A stretch of DNA of 64,000 bases from Arthrobotrys musiformis (lineage: Eukaryota; Ascomycota; Orbiliomycetes; Orbiliales; Orbiliaceae), in NCBI GenBank assembly GCA_036971715.1, contig JAVHJL010000013.1, positions 372,001 to 436,000 of the forward strand, read 5' to 3'. Under the pieces are notes generated by a model that was not told the DNA's origin, ran no database searches, and saw only the letters and a list, made by a program, of their open reading frames with translations. A program made the position numbers and the translations under genes. Numbering within the stretch: the stretch's first letter is position 1; each line of letters starts with the position of its first letter. Positions 33,216 to 43,756 of this stretch are shown one piece after another.

Positions 33216-34236
33216 ATGGCCTATCGTGTCGAGAAGCCCCCCTCCAATGACCTTTCCGATTGCTCCGATCAGGGGTACACTTTCGGGGTTTCAAATGGAG
33301 TGCCCTACGCGTGAGTATTCATGTTCCCTAAACTATCTCCATGGTGTATGCCTCCATGGTGCTAAGTCGTATACACATCTTAGGAGATATAGAAGAGGCA
33401 ACCGTGTATTCAATATTAGGCCTCGCCCTCTGTTCCGTGTCCGCACCCAAGAGAACACGGTCGTTGACTTCGACGAGGAAAGATTTAGAGGCCTGAGCCC
33501 GGTTGTTGACCGAGGCTTCCAAAGTGGACAATATTCGCACCGCCAAACCCAAGACTTTCCATGGCTAAAGCACCACATCGCGCAGTGGATCGAGAGCTAC
33601 GTTCAAGAACGCCACGTGGAAGTGACTTGTAACACTGACCTCATTGAAATATTAAACCTTTTGGAGGTCTGTGAATGGTTCGAGCTTGACGACCTGATCG
33701 ATGACGTTATCGAGATGGTCGCAGACGAATGTGAGGCTGGATTTGCAGGAAGCTTCATTGACAGCTTCAACGCCGCCGTTATACTAGCCCCTTACGCCCT
33801 CGGCGGTGCGAGTAAACAGGCCCATGACCGATTGGTGAACCAGTCCATCAGCGAGACGACTATTGATAGTTGCAGAAGGAGGATTCAGACCTTCGAGCAA
33901 GGCTCCTCTGTCCTAGCGGGGAATTTCGACCAATATAATCAGGCCACTGCCAGGCAGATATTAGCCGGCATCGTCGCCCGTGATTCGGACTATGGATCCA
34001 GACGTTTTGGTGCTCCACCGCAGCCACAGTCGGCCTGGTCGACATGGCTATCACCACCACCACCACCACAGAGAGCTGCTCCATCGCCCTGGGTCTCCAA
34101 CCCGAGCGGCCATGCAGGGTCTACGTGGAATTACGGAGGAAGATTTCATCCTAGCCCAGGGTGGAACACGGGGTTCGCCCGGAATACCGGGCCAATTCTC
34201 GTACGACTTAACTTTCCAACGGGCCACTTCCGTTAG
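33216..34236 (+). CDS. Divergent BTB-like protein with Pro/Trp-rich tail, two exons
   Basis: Exons 33216-33310 and 33384-34236 join to 315 codons. The intron (GTGAGT...CATCTTAG, 73 nt) is phase 2. Exon 1 is acidic and polar (MAYRVEKPPSNDLSDCSDQG). Exon 2 has a weak BTB-like signature: RVFNIRPRPLFRV, TVVDFDEERFRGLSP, then FPWLKHHIAQWIESYVQER in the helix-strand position and NTDLIEILNLLEVCEWFEL, a helical module typical after BTB domains. The C-terminal ~75 residues are rich in Pro, Gly, Trp and Ser (STWLSPPPPPQRAAPS), probably disordered. The apparent longer frame starting at 33226 is an artefact of unspliced reading. It is the right-hand end of the main BTB cluster. Confidence 0.65.
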
Positions 34237-34831
34237 GTATCTTCTATCCGAGCCATAGCAATCCAGGCGTAGATATGGCTGCGTGATTTATTGCGGAGGG
34301 TGATATTCTATTCCCCGCTGGTAGTGGATACTGGTGGGATTAGTTAAAGCCGCGAAGTATTGGATGGAGATTAAGCGTTCTACGATACGGATTTGAAGCA
34401 GTTTCAGGGTATTTAGCAAGCATTAATCTTTTGTCTACAGCCAGCTATCCTCCATTTTTTTGCGTTGCTTTTAGCAGTATAGTTGCACACGAACGCCAGG
34501 TCACTCTCTTGGACATCGACTTTTTATTTCCTCGTTCATGTAAATAAACCCCTTGTTTCCTTGAAAGGCCCGCAGTTTGACTGCGACCCCTCTCGAGATC
34601 TCTCGTATCCAGATATCAATGCGAAGCTTAAGACATAAAAAATGCCCCGTAATCCCAATATCGCATTACAAAAACCATGAACTAGACAGCTACAGCGCCG
34701 AAAAACGCATCCCACTTCAATAGAAACTGTCGCCCCCCCCTCCTTTTTTTTTTATAGCGTAACAAGAACACCCAATCCTACCCTACAAAATCCCGAAATA
34801 CTATACGACCCGTATTCCCGGCCCAAAAAGT
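34237..34831. other. Convergent intergenic region; no gene seen
   Basis: Contains poly-T/poly-C runs near 34730-34755 and the 3' ends of two converging genes. No coding sequence is supported. Confidence 0.5.
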
Positions 34832-35539
34832 TTAAACCCCAAGAGGGCCCACGGGCGCCGGCCCCCAGCCCGCCGCAGTCCTGTAACTAGCCGTGATCCT
34901 ATCCACTTCCTTCCTAACCCATGCCACAAATATGGTCATACAAATGATCATAAATATCATCGGGGTCCTGTTAAGTCTACGGTCAAGAATGAGATAGTAC
35001 TGGATCCAAGCGTATGCTGCGAAGAAAAAGGTGATTTTGGTCATCTGGACGGGCGACTTTTGGAGGCGCTCGGCTAGCGCGAAGCCTGAGTAGCTGGTTA
35101 GGAAAGTGAAGCCGATGAAGAAAATTTTGTCTTCTGGGTCGCCGAGGTATATAGCATGAACGCGCACACGCTGTGGTTCGGGCCCGGGTCGTCGGGCCTG
35201 GGGTTGCGGTTGTGCGGGTACATATTGTATGTGTGCTGGACCCGAGGATGGTGCGGGTGTCTGGGTACTTGCTTGTGTGTTCGCCTGTGTATTTGAGCAT
35301 TTACAGCATTGTTGCGATTGTGATTCCGTCTGTGGTTCCGTCTGTGGTTCTGTTTCTGAATTTTTCTTTGACTTTCCCCGCATTGTTAGCTGTGGTGATT
35401 TCTTTGATTCCGTCTGTGGTTGGGTCTGTTCCCCAACCTGTTCTTGGGCTCGTGGCCTGGACCTTGATCTCGACCGCGACGCCGACCGTGCTCGAGACGA
35501 CCCGGGCGTTGATACTTGCGGGACTCGTTTTGGAGGCAT
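34832..35539 (-). CDS. Putative membrane protein with Arg/Ser-rich, Gln/Thr-repeat N-terminus
   Basis: A 235-codon single-exon frame. Residues 10-35 are Arg/Ser-rich (SSRARSASRSRSRSRPRA), followed by a Gln/Thr/Glu repeat region (TEPQTEPQTESQ) and a Cys pair (QCCKC). The C-terminal third contains three hydrophobic segments fit for membrane helices: KIFFIGFTFLTSYSGFALAE, TKITFFFAAYAWIQYYLIL and TPMIFMIICMTIFVAWV. The cytosolic N-terminus with a three-helix membrane end resembles small fungal organelle-membrane proteins, but I do not recognise the family. The repeated codons also create open frames on the opposite strand, which are shadows. Confidence 0.7.
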   Translation of the reverse strand: MPPKRVPQVSTPGSSRARSASRSRSRSRPRAQEQVGEQTQPQTESKKSPQLTMRGKSKKNSETEPQTEPQTESQSQQCCKCSNTQANTQASTQTPAPSSGPAHIQYVPAQPQPQARRPGPEPQRVRVHAIYLGDPEDKIFFIGFTFLTSYSGFALAERLQKSPVQMTKITFFFAAYAWIQYYLILDRRLNRTPMIFMIICMTIFVAWVRKEVDRITASYRTAAGWGPAPVGPLGV

Positions 35540-36614
35540 CGTCTCGTTCTTTGAATCTTAGTTGATTGAGACTTAGGGATGGTGTAGATACTTCTTCAGC
35601 GTTCAGCGGCTGACGTGTGTGCTCGGACGTTACTTTCGGTGCAACCGTGCAGACTTGAGGGCCAGTCATTGCGCGGCGTTGAAACGATTCTGTAAATTTG
35701 ACAAACAATTAGTAGGGGGTCCATAAAAAATGGGCATCAATCGTTTAAATATTGTCATATTACTGATGGTTGTACAATTGTCGCTAAATATATTGTCAGT
35801 TTATCGAGTCAAGGCGAAAGTCTCGCTTGTCAGCAGAAATACAAAAAAGTTAAAAAAGGTCAAAATACTCCACAGACTATCTATCAGTCGCGGGACCTGT
35901 TTATTACCTCAGTTTGGAAATTCAATGAATTGGCGTGACACCCTTATGGACATAATTTATAATATACATGCCATCTACACGAGCCGGGAGCACAACTGCA
36001 ACTGCGACCTTTGCATTGGCCTTCGGCTGGTCAACTTTGTTGTATTTTCAGTGTTGTTGCCAAGCCTGTCTACGTCGGGACGTCAAGACCAAGGCTAGAG
36101 CACCGATCGGTGTTAGTGGCCGTTGGGGTTGGACCGTTACGAGCTGAGCTGATAGCCTCCATCGAATCACGGAGGCCGGTTAGCTGCTCGCCAGAACACT
36201 ACCCGGGATTCTGCAAAACTAGAACCCGAGTCTTCGATTACCCCGCCTCTGACCGCAGGAGGGGTAGCCATACCACTAGTCTCCATGCCCGTATATATAA
36301 CGGCCCTCGGTCGGATAGTTTAGGCTCAGATAAAGCTCCAAGTTACCATCAATTGACCTATAGCTATTTGTCGGTTCGGCGTACTGAGACTTCTTCCTAG
36401 CGGCTCCAAACTAGATAAACGATTCCAGGTAGAGTCTGTTATACCCTCGCCCTTCTCCCACTGTTTCAACCGCCAACAGCTTTTAATATGATGGTCAATG
36501 TACATATGTGACGGTGCTCCTGGCCGGCTTTGCATAATTGTATAAGTTATTTAAGCTAATATTAGCCCTCTTGATTGGCGTCAATGTAGGTTGAAACTAA
36601 ATACCGGATTCAAA
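35540..36614. other. Intergenic; no supported gene
   Basis: Divergent promoters of the neighbouring genes are expected here. Frames at 35730-36098 and 36011-36400 lack features and starts supported by context. Confidence 0.45.
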
Positions 36615-37337
36615 ATGGCCGAGGTGGATCACAAACTGTATCTGGCTGGAATCCCAGATGGCTTCACCTTCACGATCACCGAGGTTATGCCTATTGGACG
36701 TGAGGACGACGGCGGTTACAGCTGGAAAACAGCGTTTAAATGCGCCAACGGCCAGCGGGTAGACCGTACCCACTCCTGGCGCGGGAGTCACTTCGAAGTC
36801 TCCCCGAAGACAAACGACGGCTACATCGGCTGCAGTGTTCTTCGCACACCCGAAGCGAGGTTCGCCCCTAAGTACGGGATGCGCAGCTATATTCAAATTA
36901 GGTTCAAGATTACCGGAAAGCATACCCCACCTGAGGCAGAGCAAGTCGACCTCGATGCCAAAGTTATCAAGGGGACTATCATGATCTACATGGCCATTGT
37001 TGGTGACTCTGTCGCGTCGGTTATTACGTACACTCTCGATGGGGGTGATCCCATCCTTGCCCTGATCGATATCAACGGCAACGATAAACCACCCGCAGAA
37101 GGAGTCTATGCTCCGGATCTCTACTTCGTTTTTGGGGTCACTGCCCTTGGGGGTATGGTTAGGGTGGGCCTAAATGCTACTGTTAAGGAAGGGGGCCGGC
37201 CCGGAGCCCGGGACCTAGATAGTTTGCTTGGCAACATCGACGGGAAGTTTTGGGATGCTGGGGGGGATAACTGCTATGGTATAAGCGAAGTATCCGTATG
37301 TTTTATCACGCTGGAGTCTTCACGCACCCATAGTTAA
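36615..37337 (+). CDS. Unrecognised soluble protein, beta-rich
   Basis: A single-exon frame of 240 codons from ATG 36615 (MAEVDHKLYLAGIPDGFTF). There is no signal peptide and no membrane helix. Alternating polar and hydrophobic residues (FTFTITEVMPI, MRSYIQIRFKITG, GTIMIYMAIVGDSVASVITY) suggest a mostly beta fold. Five Cys are scattered without a metal-binding pattern. Codon usage resembles the neighbouring genes and the frame is long and clean, so it is probably real. I cannot assign a family. The flanks (35.7-36.6 and 37.3-38.5 kb) hold no detectable genes. Confidence 0.65.
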   Translation: MAEVDHKLYLAGIPDGFTFTITEVMPIGREDDGGYSWKTAFKCANGQRVDRTHSWRGSHFEVSPKTNDGYIGCSVLRTPEARFAPKYGMRSYIQIRFKITGKHTPPEAEQVDLDAKVIKGTIMIYMAIVGDSVASVITYTLDGGDPILALIDINGNDKPPAEGVYAPDLYFVFGVTALGGMVRVGLNATVKEGGRPGARDLDSLLGNIDGKFWDAGGDNCYGISEVSVCFITLESSRTHS

Positions 37338-38560
37338 TCTTTTTCGGAGAGTGGCCGGAATTTGAGGTTCTTGGGCTAATGTGTGACGAATATATTAATA
37401 TGACAGGTCTGATCAATGACCCCATGGCCCGCTTCAGAAACGACGACGACGACTAGCTAGCTGCAATCAACACTAGGAAAAGGCTCCTCCCAAACGTTAC
37501 GGGGTGCTTTACGCACCAGCACTCTTGAGGGCCGTAGGGCCCTAACTACTATCAATAATCATACCGTTGTTCCCAGAAAGGTCGCTACTAGTTGTTTACC
37601 CTGTCTCTTTATAGTGGCTCCTGGATTTGCTCGATTTTTGAAATCAATGTGTGGAATTCCAAGGCCCAGCTGCTCTGCGGTCCGGATCTGCGCCGAATCT
37701 TTTAATTTAAAAACAATGTATTTTTTCGCAAAGGTGCGGTTGCTAGATTAGCACTGTCGTCTTCTACTTTATGAATTTAAGAGCTTTAATAGCGAATATA
37801 AAGGAACTTGCTGCAGCGCTAGCTGCGGACATCGCATCTAGGTTTCCTCCTGGGGCTGCGGAGGAGCCTTTGGCCTTCGAAAGTTTTTATCTCAGGACCT
37901 AGTCCGCGCTTGGCGCAACGCGAGTGAGCAGCTTGAGTTAGCACCTATCTCGTGAATTCATGAACTACACATAGCTTAGCGATAAAAATCTATGAATGCT
38001 GTTGAGTGTGCTGGCGGCCGGGACGGCTATAACGAAAGTTCTTCGTATCCGCTCTGCTGGTCCATATATGCTCCCAACCTACCGAAATTCCCAGCATCAA
38101 TCGCGACCACCTTCGAGGCCCAGGCAGTGCAGCTGTAGCAAGCGAACCGAGCTAGGGCGCCTAGACTGTTCATCAGACCCAGTTCGGTCGCTTGGCGCCC
38201 AGTTTTCCAGGCTCCCCAGCCCACGGACATTAAGCTTAAACAGCATATCGAGTGCATATCAACATGAACTTAAGTCTGGGCGGGATTTCCAAGAAACGCC
38301 ACTCAGGATTAGACCAGTATACTCAGCCCACGGCCATTCGAGATTCCGGTGAACCCCGTTTTCGGGAATGTGATTTGGAATGGTATATATACTGTCCTGT
38401 TTGCGCGCGCGAAATGCGCTTTTGTTTTCGTTAGTTTCCTTCGTGCGAGAAACTCGAAATCCGGAACGTTATCGATGTAAATCGATCAGTGAAGTCGAAA
38501 GCTTTATCACGAAACGATCAGTTTATATTTATATTCCACAGACCACGATATAGGTCTTTA
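37338..38560. other. Intergenic; no supported gene
   Basis: Tandem genes flank it on the same strand. The small frames (37996-38352 and its antisense) show no family features. AT-rich around 37690-37800. Confidence 0.45.
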
Positions 38561-39736
38561 ATGTCCACAATGCCAGGCCCCAAGATAATTGCTATCTCTC
38601 TCTCCTTATCCCACCTTTTCACCACCGCAACCGCCCAATTCGCCACCGCATACTCCTTCACACAATTCTCTACCACCCCCCTCGCAACATACAGCTTCGG
38701 AGGCTCCTTGGAAAACTTCAACCCACCTGCAGACTGCACAGTCGGTGACGTCTACAGCGCGTCTACCGAAATTTTTCTAGACACGAGTACCGCGACATCA
38801 CGACAAATATGGTCATGGTTAAGCGCCGGATGCCACAGTGATGGCCCTCGATCTTGTTGTCCCACAAATTGGGGGGAAACGCTGTATTATACCAGTACCG
38901 GTGGAAGTTGTCCGCCTGGGTACAGTAGGATGCCCAGCGCTACCACGGAATTTTTTACAGTGGGAACGGTGTATTACTATCCAGTTATATCGTTGACGTC
39001 GGGGACTAAGGCTGCTTTCCCTTGTTGCCCTACGTATGCACCCCCCTAAATCGTATCCTCAGCAAACTGCGCGAATGGGGGTAAATGGTAACTAACCGCC
39101 AAAACTAGAATCTCATACACCCACTTAAGAGCATCAACCTCCGGCGTCGCCCTACCAAGGATAATGTTGACAACGACCCTAACAACCTCAAGCACACGCG
39201 AATACGTAAAAGCGCTATGCAACTACCTCCAATCCGACAACTTGGAAGTCTTTCTCTCGTCTTCGCTCACATATTCGATATTCCGTCGGTATTTGGCGAA
39301 TCCTATATACATCTTTGACGACGACGCGGTTTTTAACGAGGTGACCACTACTACTTCTTCAGGGGGTACGGATCCTACTTCGTCTCCTCCTTCAACACCC
39401 GCGAGTCCAGGAGTGAGTGCTACAACTTCCACAGAGCCGAGTAAAAGCGCCATAGCCGGTGGTGATGAAGGGGAAGGATCTGGAGATGGCAAGAAATCAG
39501 GATTGTCGACGGGTGCTATCGTCGGTATTGCGGTTGGAGTTGCAGTTCCTGTACTATTGATCGCTATATATCTTACATATCGCTTCACACGAAAGGCTTC
39601 GGGGGCCGTTGGAGGCGGAGCGGCGGCGGGTGGTTCCTGGGGCAAGTCCAACAAGACGGAAGTTGGCGCGATGGAGCCGGGGATCATGGAGAACCCGGCA
39701 GAGTATGGTGGGATTCATGGGGGTAGTAAGGCCTGA
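38561..39736 (+). CDS. Secreted/anchored Cys- and Ser/Thr-rich glycoprotein with one transmembrane helix, two exons
   Basis: Exons 38561-39033 and 39109-39736 join to 366 codons. The 75-nt intron (GTATGC...AACTAG, ACTAAC branch) is phase 2 and removes two in-frame TAA codons. A signal peptide (MSTMPGPKIIAISLSLSHLF, ending TTATAQ) is followed by an extracellular part with Cys pairs (GPRSCCPTNWG, FPCCPT). A Ser/Thr/Pro stalk (TTTTSSGGTDPTSSPPSTPA) suited to O-glycosylation comes next. A single membrane helix (GAIVGIAVGVAVPVLLIAIY) with RFTRK stop-transfer residues leads to a Gly/Ala-rich cytosolic tail. The layout is that of fungal cell-wall sensor or adhesin-like surface proteins. A further small intron near 39208 cannot be excluded. 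The family is not recognised. Confidence 0.75.
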
Positions 39737-40469
39737 ATTTAATTAGAATCCTAGAATATAATATCTAATTAATTGTAATTTAATAATATACGAAGCGTAC
39801 GAGAATGACCACCTACTTCTAGCTAGTATGGGGTAAAGGGACGAGTCGGAGCGGCGCAATAGGGGTCTAAGGGATAGAACTTGATCTTTACAACAACCAG
39901 GGTTTAAGAGCTTAAGAGGCTCAACTTCAGATTCCCGCCTATTTGAGTGAAGAACTTATCCGGTAACCGGCCGTCCCATGAAGCTGAGAAGTTTGTACCA
40001 CCCCAAAGACCCACCGAGGTTGTACAGATCGAAACCATGGCGGTACACCAGCCACATAGGTCGAAGTGACTAAATGAGACGGTGGCACATATTCTGGTCT
40101 TGGCACGTGTGTATCCAACAATCCAACACCTGAAAAACGCGTTGGCGTCGTCAAACGATGCCTGAAGCGTCGATACGCACTTATGCATACTTACACAAGG
40201 CTGGGCCAGATCATGGAACCCATGGAGGCAGCATTGACCAAGGATCCAGGGCCCTTTGGAACCTTCTCGTTACCAAACCCCCCCCGTTTGGAAATTACCT
40301 ATATAAACCGGGACAGTCCCATTCTTGTCTTTGTTTGCTTTAGCTACACAGGACAAGGTATCTCCTCTGCCCTCCTCCATTATACTATTGCTACTTGTCT
40401 ACGACAGGGGCTCACCAGCTCGCAAGTTAACATAGCGCTATAAGCATCTACCGAACTGGCGAATGCAAG
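39737..40469. other. Intergenic; no gene seen
   Basis: The spacer between two plus-strand genes. The minus-strand frames at 39904-40188 have no features. The final ~150 nt are a plausible promoter and leader for the gene at 40470. Confidence 0.45.
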
Positions 40470-42196
40470 ATGTTTAACATCCCTCGAAACATCAAAGAAA
40501 ACCTTCATGATGACGTTACAAAAATCTATGTCAGTGGCTTGGCAGCGCCGACAGATATTCCAGATCGCACGCCTATAATCGAAGGTACTGCGACTGTATC
40601 TTCCTACAACTGGTTGGCGGAGCACGAGGTCGAATCTTATGTACCCACAATCCAAGTTCCCGGTATGAATCCTCCAAGGCTAGTTTGCAAAGTCTGCGTA
40701 GATGTTGACGTTATATTGGGGTGAATAGGCGCCCCGCCGCTCCTAAACTTCCCCGAAACTAGCCCGCCGATGCAGTTATTGAAAGACGCAGGCCACCACT
40801 TTGTCGACCAGAATGCTGCGCGTATGGCTGGGAAGTCAGGCCTGATCCCGGGCTTAGCGGCATGCTACGCCTACAAAAAGGATTTCAACATCACAGACTA
40901 CGACGTCGTCACCGACCGAAATAATTTGATCAAATTGTTCGAATTGATCGAATTGTCTGTAAAGTCTGGGGGTGACGAAGATTTTAAACCTCCCACCACG
41001 ACGCCGTGGAGAGCGCCTTCCATCGATGCTGCTGTAGCGAGAAGGGGTAGAGGCCGTGGTGGAAATGGCATACACCCGTTCTTTCAAAAACTTGGTCCTG
41101 GTCATGGAAGAGGTATAAAAAGTATGGATCGAAGGGCGGAGACAACCCGTATCGACGTCGATGTAGTCTCTGGTTACGACAACCAGGCCGGAAAATATAT
41201 CTACGACGAGGCCGCCCCAAAAAAGACGCTGGTGATGACACGATGGGAGCCCGTTAATGAAGAAGTTGTAGTGGCTTCTGAGGATTTCAGGGGATTCGGA
41301 CATTCATTCCTTACTAAGACGCGGGAATTTTTGTTATTCGATGAGGGGAGAGTAGTTGAGAGAGGACCAAAGGATGTGACGGGTTTCCATTGCCTAGTCG
41401 AATACAAATTGCTCGGTATGAAGATGTTAGTGCGGTACCACGCAGATACGTGCGACATGACGAGAGAAGAGTTCGTGAAGTGGATTTCAAAAGATGCGTT
41501 AAGAGATTTATCCGAGGAAGAGGATCAGAAGGAGCCAGAGCTAGACTACGACAGCGAAGATGCGGGTAGTGATGGCACGGGCAGCGAGGATAGAACCCTC
41601 TACGAATCGCCGGCAACGGATACGTTCGATCTCTTGGACGCGTTCAAGACCTTGACCGTCAATGATCCTAAGTCGACCACTGTACCCGGTCTCAAGAAAC
41701 CAAGCGCGCAGAGTAAGCCATTCCTGTTCCTACTTGAAATACCTCCTAGGATTAATATACCAACTGACGCTACTATAAAGACAAAAACACCGACACAGTA
41801 GCGTACCCTCAGATTCCGCTTGACGTAATCCAAACCCCAAACACCGTCTTCCCCGGCGAAAAAATCCTGCAAGTCAAAACTCGCGGCAAACATACAGGCC
41901 TCAACCGAGAAAAGCTCTACGTGCAACTATTCTTCAGCCAGACCCAAAACGTGTTCGTGGCATACCATTCCCGAGGCCTCTTCTCAGGAACAGAGACGGT
42001 AAAGGAAGACATAAAGGTCGAGCTAGTGAAATGGGCCGTCGAGAACAAAACATTGCTGAAGAAATTGATTTTGATATTGAGAGAGGTTAAAGACACAGTC
42101 GAGGAAATGGGCGGGAAGGGCGCGCTGGGATTTCTTTTGAAGAAGAAAGCAAGCGAGGATCCTGTCATTCTCGATGTTCAGGGTAGGGCGGACTAG
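40470..42196 (+). CDS. Fungal conserved protein of the 'geranylgeranyl pyrophosphate synthetase'-labelled family
   Basis: Exons 40470-40662, 40729-41712 and 41799-42196 join to 524 codons. The introns are GTATGA...GAATAG (66 nt) and GTAAGC...CACAG (86 nt), both phase 1. Landmarks match a large fungal family often mislabelled geranylgeranyl pyrophosphate synthetase: VSSYNWLAEHE, VPGAPPLLNFPE, FVDQNAARMAGKSGLIPGL, VVTDRNNLIKLFELI, FRGFGHSF, GFHCLVEYKLLGMKMLVRYH. The C-terminal exon has KTRGK and LYVQLFFSQTQNVFVAYHSRGLF. There is no DDxxD aspartate motif of real prenyl synthases, so that label is not supported. Its biochemical role is unknown. The middle has an acidic linker (EEDQKEPELDYDSED). 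The gene appears intact. Confidence 0.88.
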
Positions 42197-42613
42197 GCAC
42201 CATTTTTGAAGTTCGGCATCTCGGGGCCCCGGCGGCGCATTGGCACTTTCTTTGGTATTTTATAATTTGGTAGCGAACATCATGAAGTTAATACAAGAGT
42301 AGCAGAAAATTGCTCAACCAGCCTCATTTCCGTAGTTCCCGCACCGGGCTAGTGCAGCGTAGTACTGAACCTACGAGAGTTTATGCGCCCTTAAACCTTA
42401 TAGCGACTACTCCCCGGCGCCCCTGCGTGAAAAACTGTAGGAACTTCCCTGAAGGCTAGAAATTTGTATTCGGAAATATAGGCTCCTCTAGAAGTCGGTG
42501 AATGGTCCCTCGAACAGCTTCAATACATCCAAGCTCGCGATACCAATAAATATACCCTTATTATCAAGTTAAGATCGCGGCTGGGAGGGCGGTACATTGT
42601 AAAGAGAGCAACT
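42197..42613. other. Intergenic; no gene seen
   Basis: A short spacer between two plus-strand genes, with a T-rich end near 42530-42560 that may be the promoter of the secreted protein. Confidence 0.5.
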
Positions 42614-43756
42614 ATGCCTAAGCGGCACCCCACGACGCCCACATGGCACCACCTTCTCCCCCTCCTCCTAACCCTTCCCACTCCGACAAAATCTTATTAT
42701 GTCATGACCTCCCGCGTCAACCGTCCAGTCTGGTTCAAATCCTGGAACCTCATAATGGACGCCCGCTCGCTAACCCACCACCTCCCAAACACCTGCTACG
42801 CCACCAACCGCAAATTCGGTGACGGCGACATAGAAGCCTTCACCGTCAGAAACAACGAGGCCGAACCCCCCGTCTTCGGTATCGCGCTCTACCAGTCCCC
42901 CGATTGCGGTGCCGGCTTGGGTAAGCCCGGGTATCATTTTAATAAGTTACCATTTATGGTTATCAAATTCGATGCATTTGATCCTTACGGGATTAATCTT
43001 GTAAATCTGAAGGAGTTGGGCGTGAGGTGGCTTGCCGGTTCTTGGATATCGATCGATCCGATGAAGGAACACGAAGAAGGCGGTCTCCTAGCTGGGATAC
43101 CCAACGACGGAGAAGACGGGGTCGTGATCTGGGAAGCAGATCCGGAGTATAGAAGAACACCCATACGACGGGTATGGATTCCAAACGTGGTGCATAAAAT
43201 CGCCGAGGGACGCCCGTTCTTCGAACTGCTCCCCCCGTCACCGGATAGGAAGCCATACGTCTACCTCCGCGATCTAATCGAACGCTTCTTAATCCCGAAC
43301 TCGGACGAGATACCAGACGTGGTAACCCCATACTTCGATAAAATTCTTTCGAACTTCTGGGGAAAGGCTCGGAAACCCCTGTTAAAGGGCCCATTAAGAA
43401 ATCCCGATGATCCAAAGTCTGATTTCACGTACGAGGGGCACTATAAAGAGAAATACGTACCGACTTACGACCCGGCAGCTATAGAATTCCCTATAATAGA
43501 TCCGGAAGTTAAGCCCGGCGTGGTATATTACGACGATTTACCTGGCCAGGATAGAATGGTATTAGGCCAGTCCGAGGCGATATATAATCTCCAACGGATG
43601 AAGCATGACAGTGATATGTTATATAAAGAAGCTATAGCGGAAGGAGCAGCCGAACGTGCTTCTGATAGCCTAGTCGAGGACAATGGTCTTAATGATGACT
43701 TCCAGAAGTTCCTGTCTGAAGAGAGCCAAGGAGAAGAGCCCCGCGATTCCAAATAG
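42614..43756 (+). CDS. Secreted protein, N-terminal part of a frame split by TAG
   Basis: The frame opens with a signal peptide (MPKRHPTTPTWHHLLPLLLT). Conserved-looking segments follow (NRPVWFKSWNLIMDARSLT, LPNTCYATNRKF, ALYQSPDCGAGLGKPG), giving 380 codons to a TAG at 43754-43756. The Cys residues sit in Cys-pair-like positions. I recall similar long secreted proteins in Orbiliomycetes, but this is memory and not a search result. The end before the stop is acidic (FQKFLSEESQGEEPRDSK) and the same frame stays open for another 272 codons. If the TAG is a true end, this is a 380-residue secreted protein. If not, the product is about 653 residues. Function is unknown. Confidence 0.8.
   Translation: MPKRHPTTPTWHHLLPLLLTLPTPTKSYYVMTSRVNRPVWFKSWNLIMDARSLTHHLPNTCYATNRKFGDGDIEAFTVRNNEAEPPVFGIALYQSPDCGAGLGKPGYHFNKLPFMVIKFDAFDPYGINLVNLKELGVRWLAGSWISIDPMKEHEEGGLLAGIPNDGEDGVVIWEADPEYRRTPIRRVWIPNVVHKIAEGRPFFELLPPSPDRKPYVYLRDLIERFLIPNSDEIPDVVTPYFDKILSNFWGKARKPLLKGPLRNPDDPKSDFTYEGHYKEKYVPTYDPAAIEFPIIDPEVKPGVVYYDDLPGQDRMVLGQSEAIYNLQRMKHDSDMLYKEAIAEGAAERASDSLVEDNGLNDDFQKFLSEESQGEEPRDSK

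Noticed and set aside
35173..35565. Plus-strand frames of 110-130 codons rich in Val, Cys and Ser
   Set aside because: They are the reverse of the Gln/Thr/Arg-Ser repeats in the minus-strand membrane-protein gene.
39034..39108. Two in-frame TAA codons in the surface glycoprotein gene, first read as a pseudogene
   Set aside because: A 75-nt intron with good donor, ACTAAC branch and AG acceptor removes both and keeps the frame, so the gene is intact.
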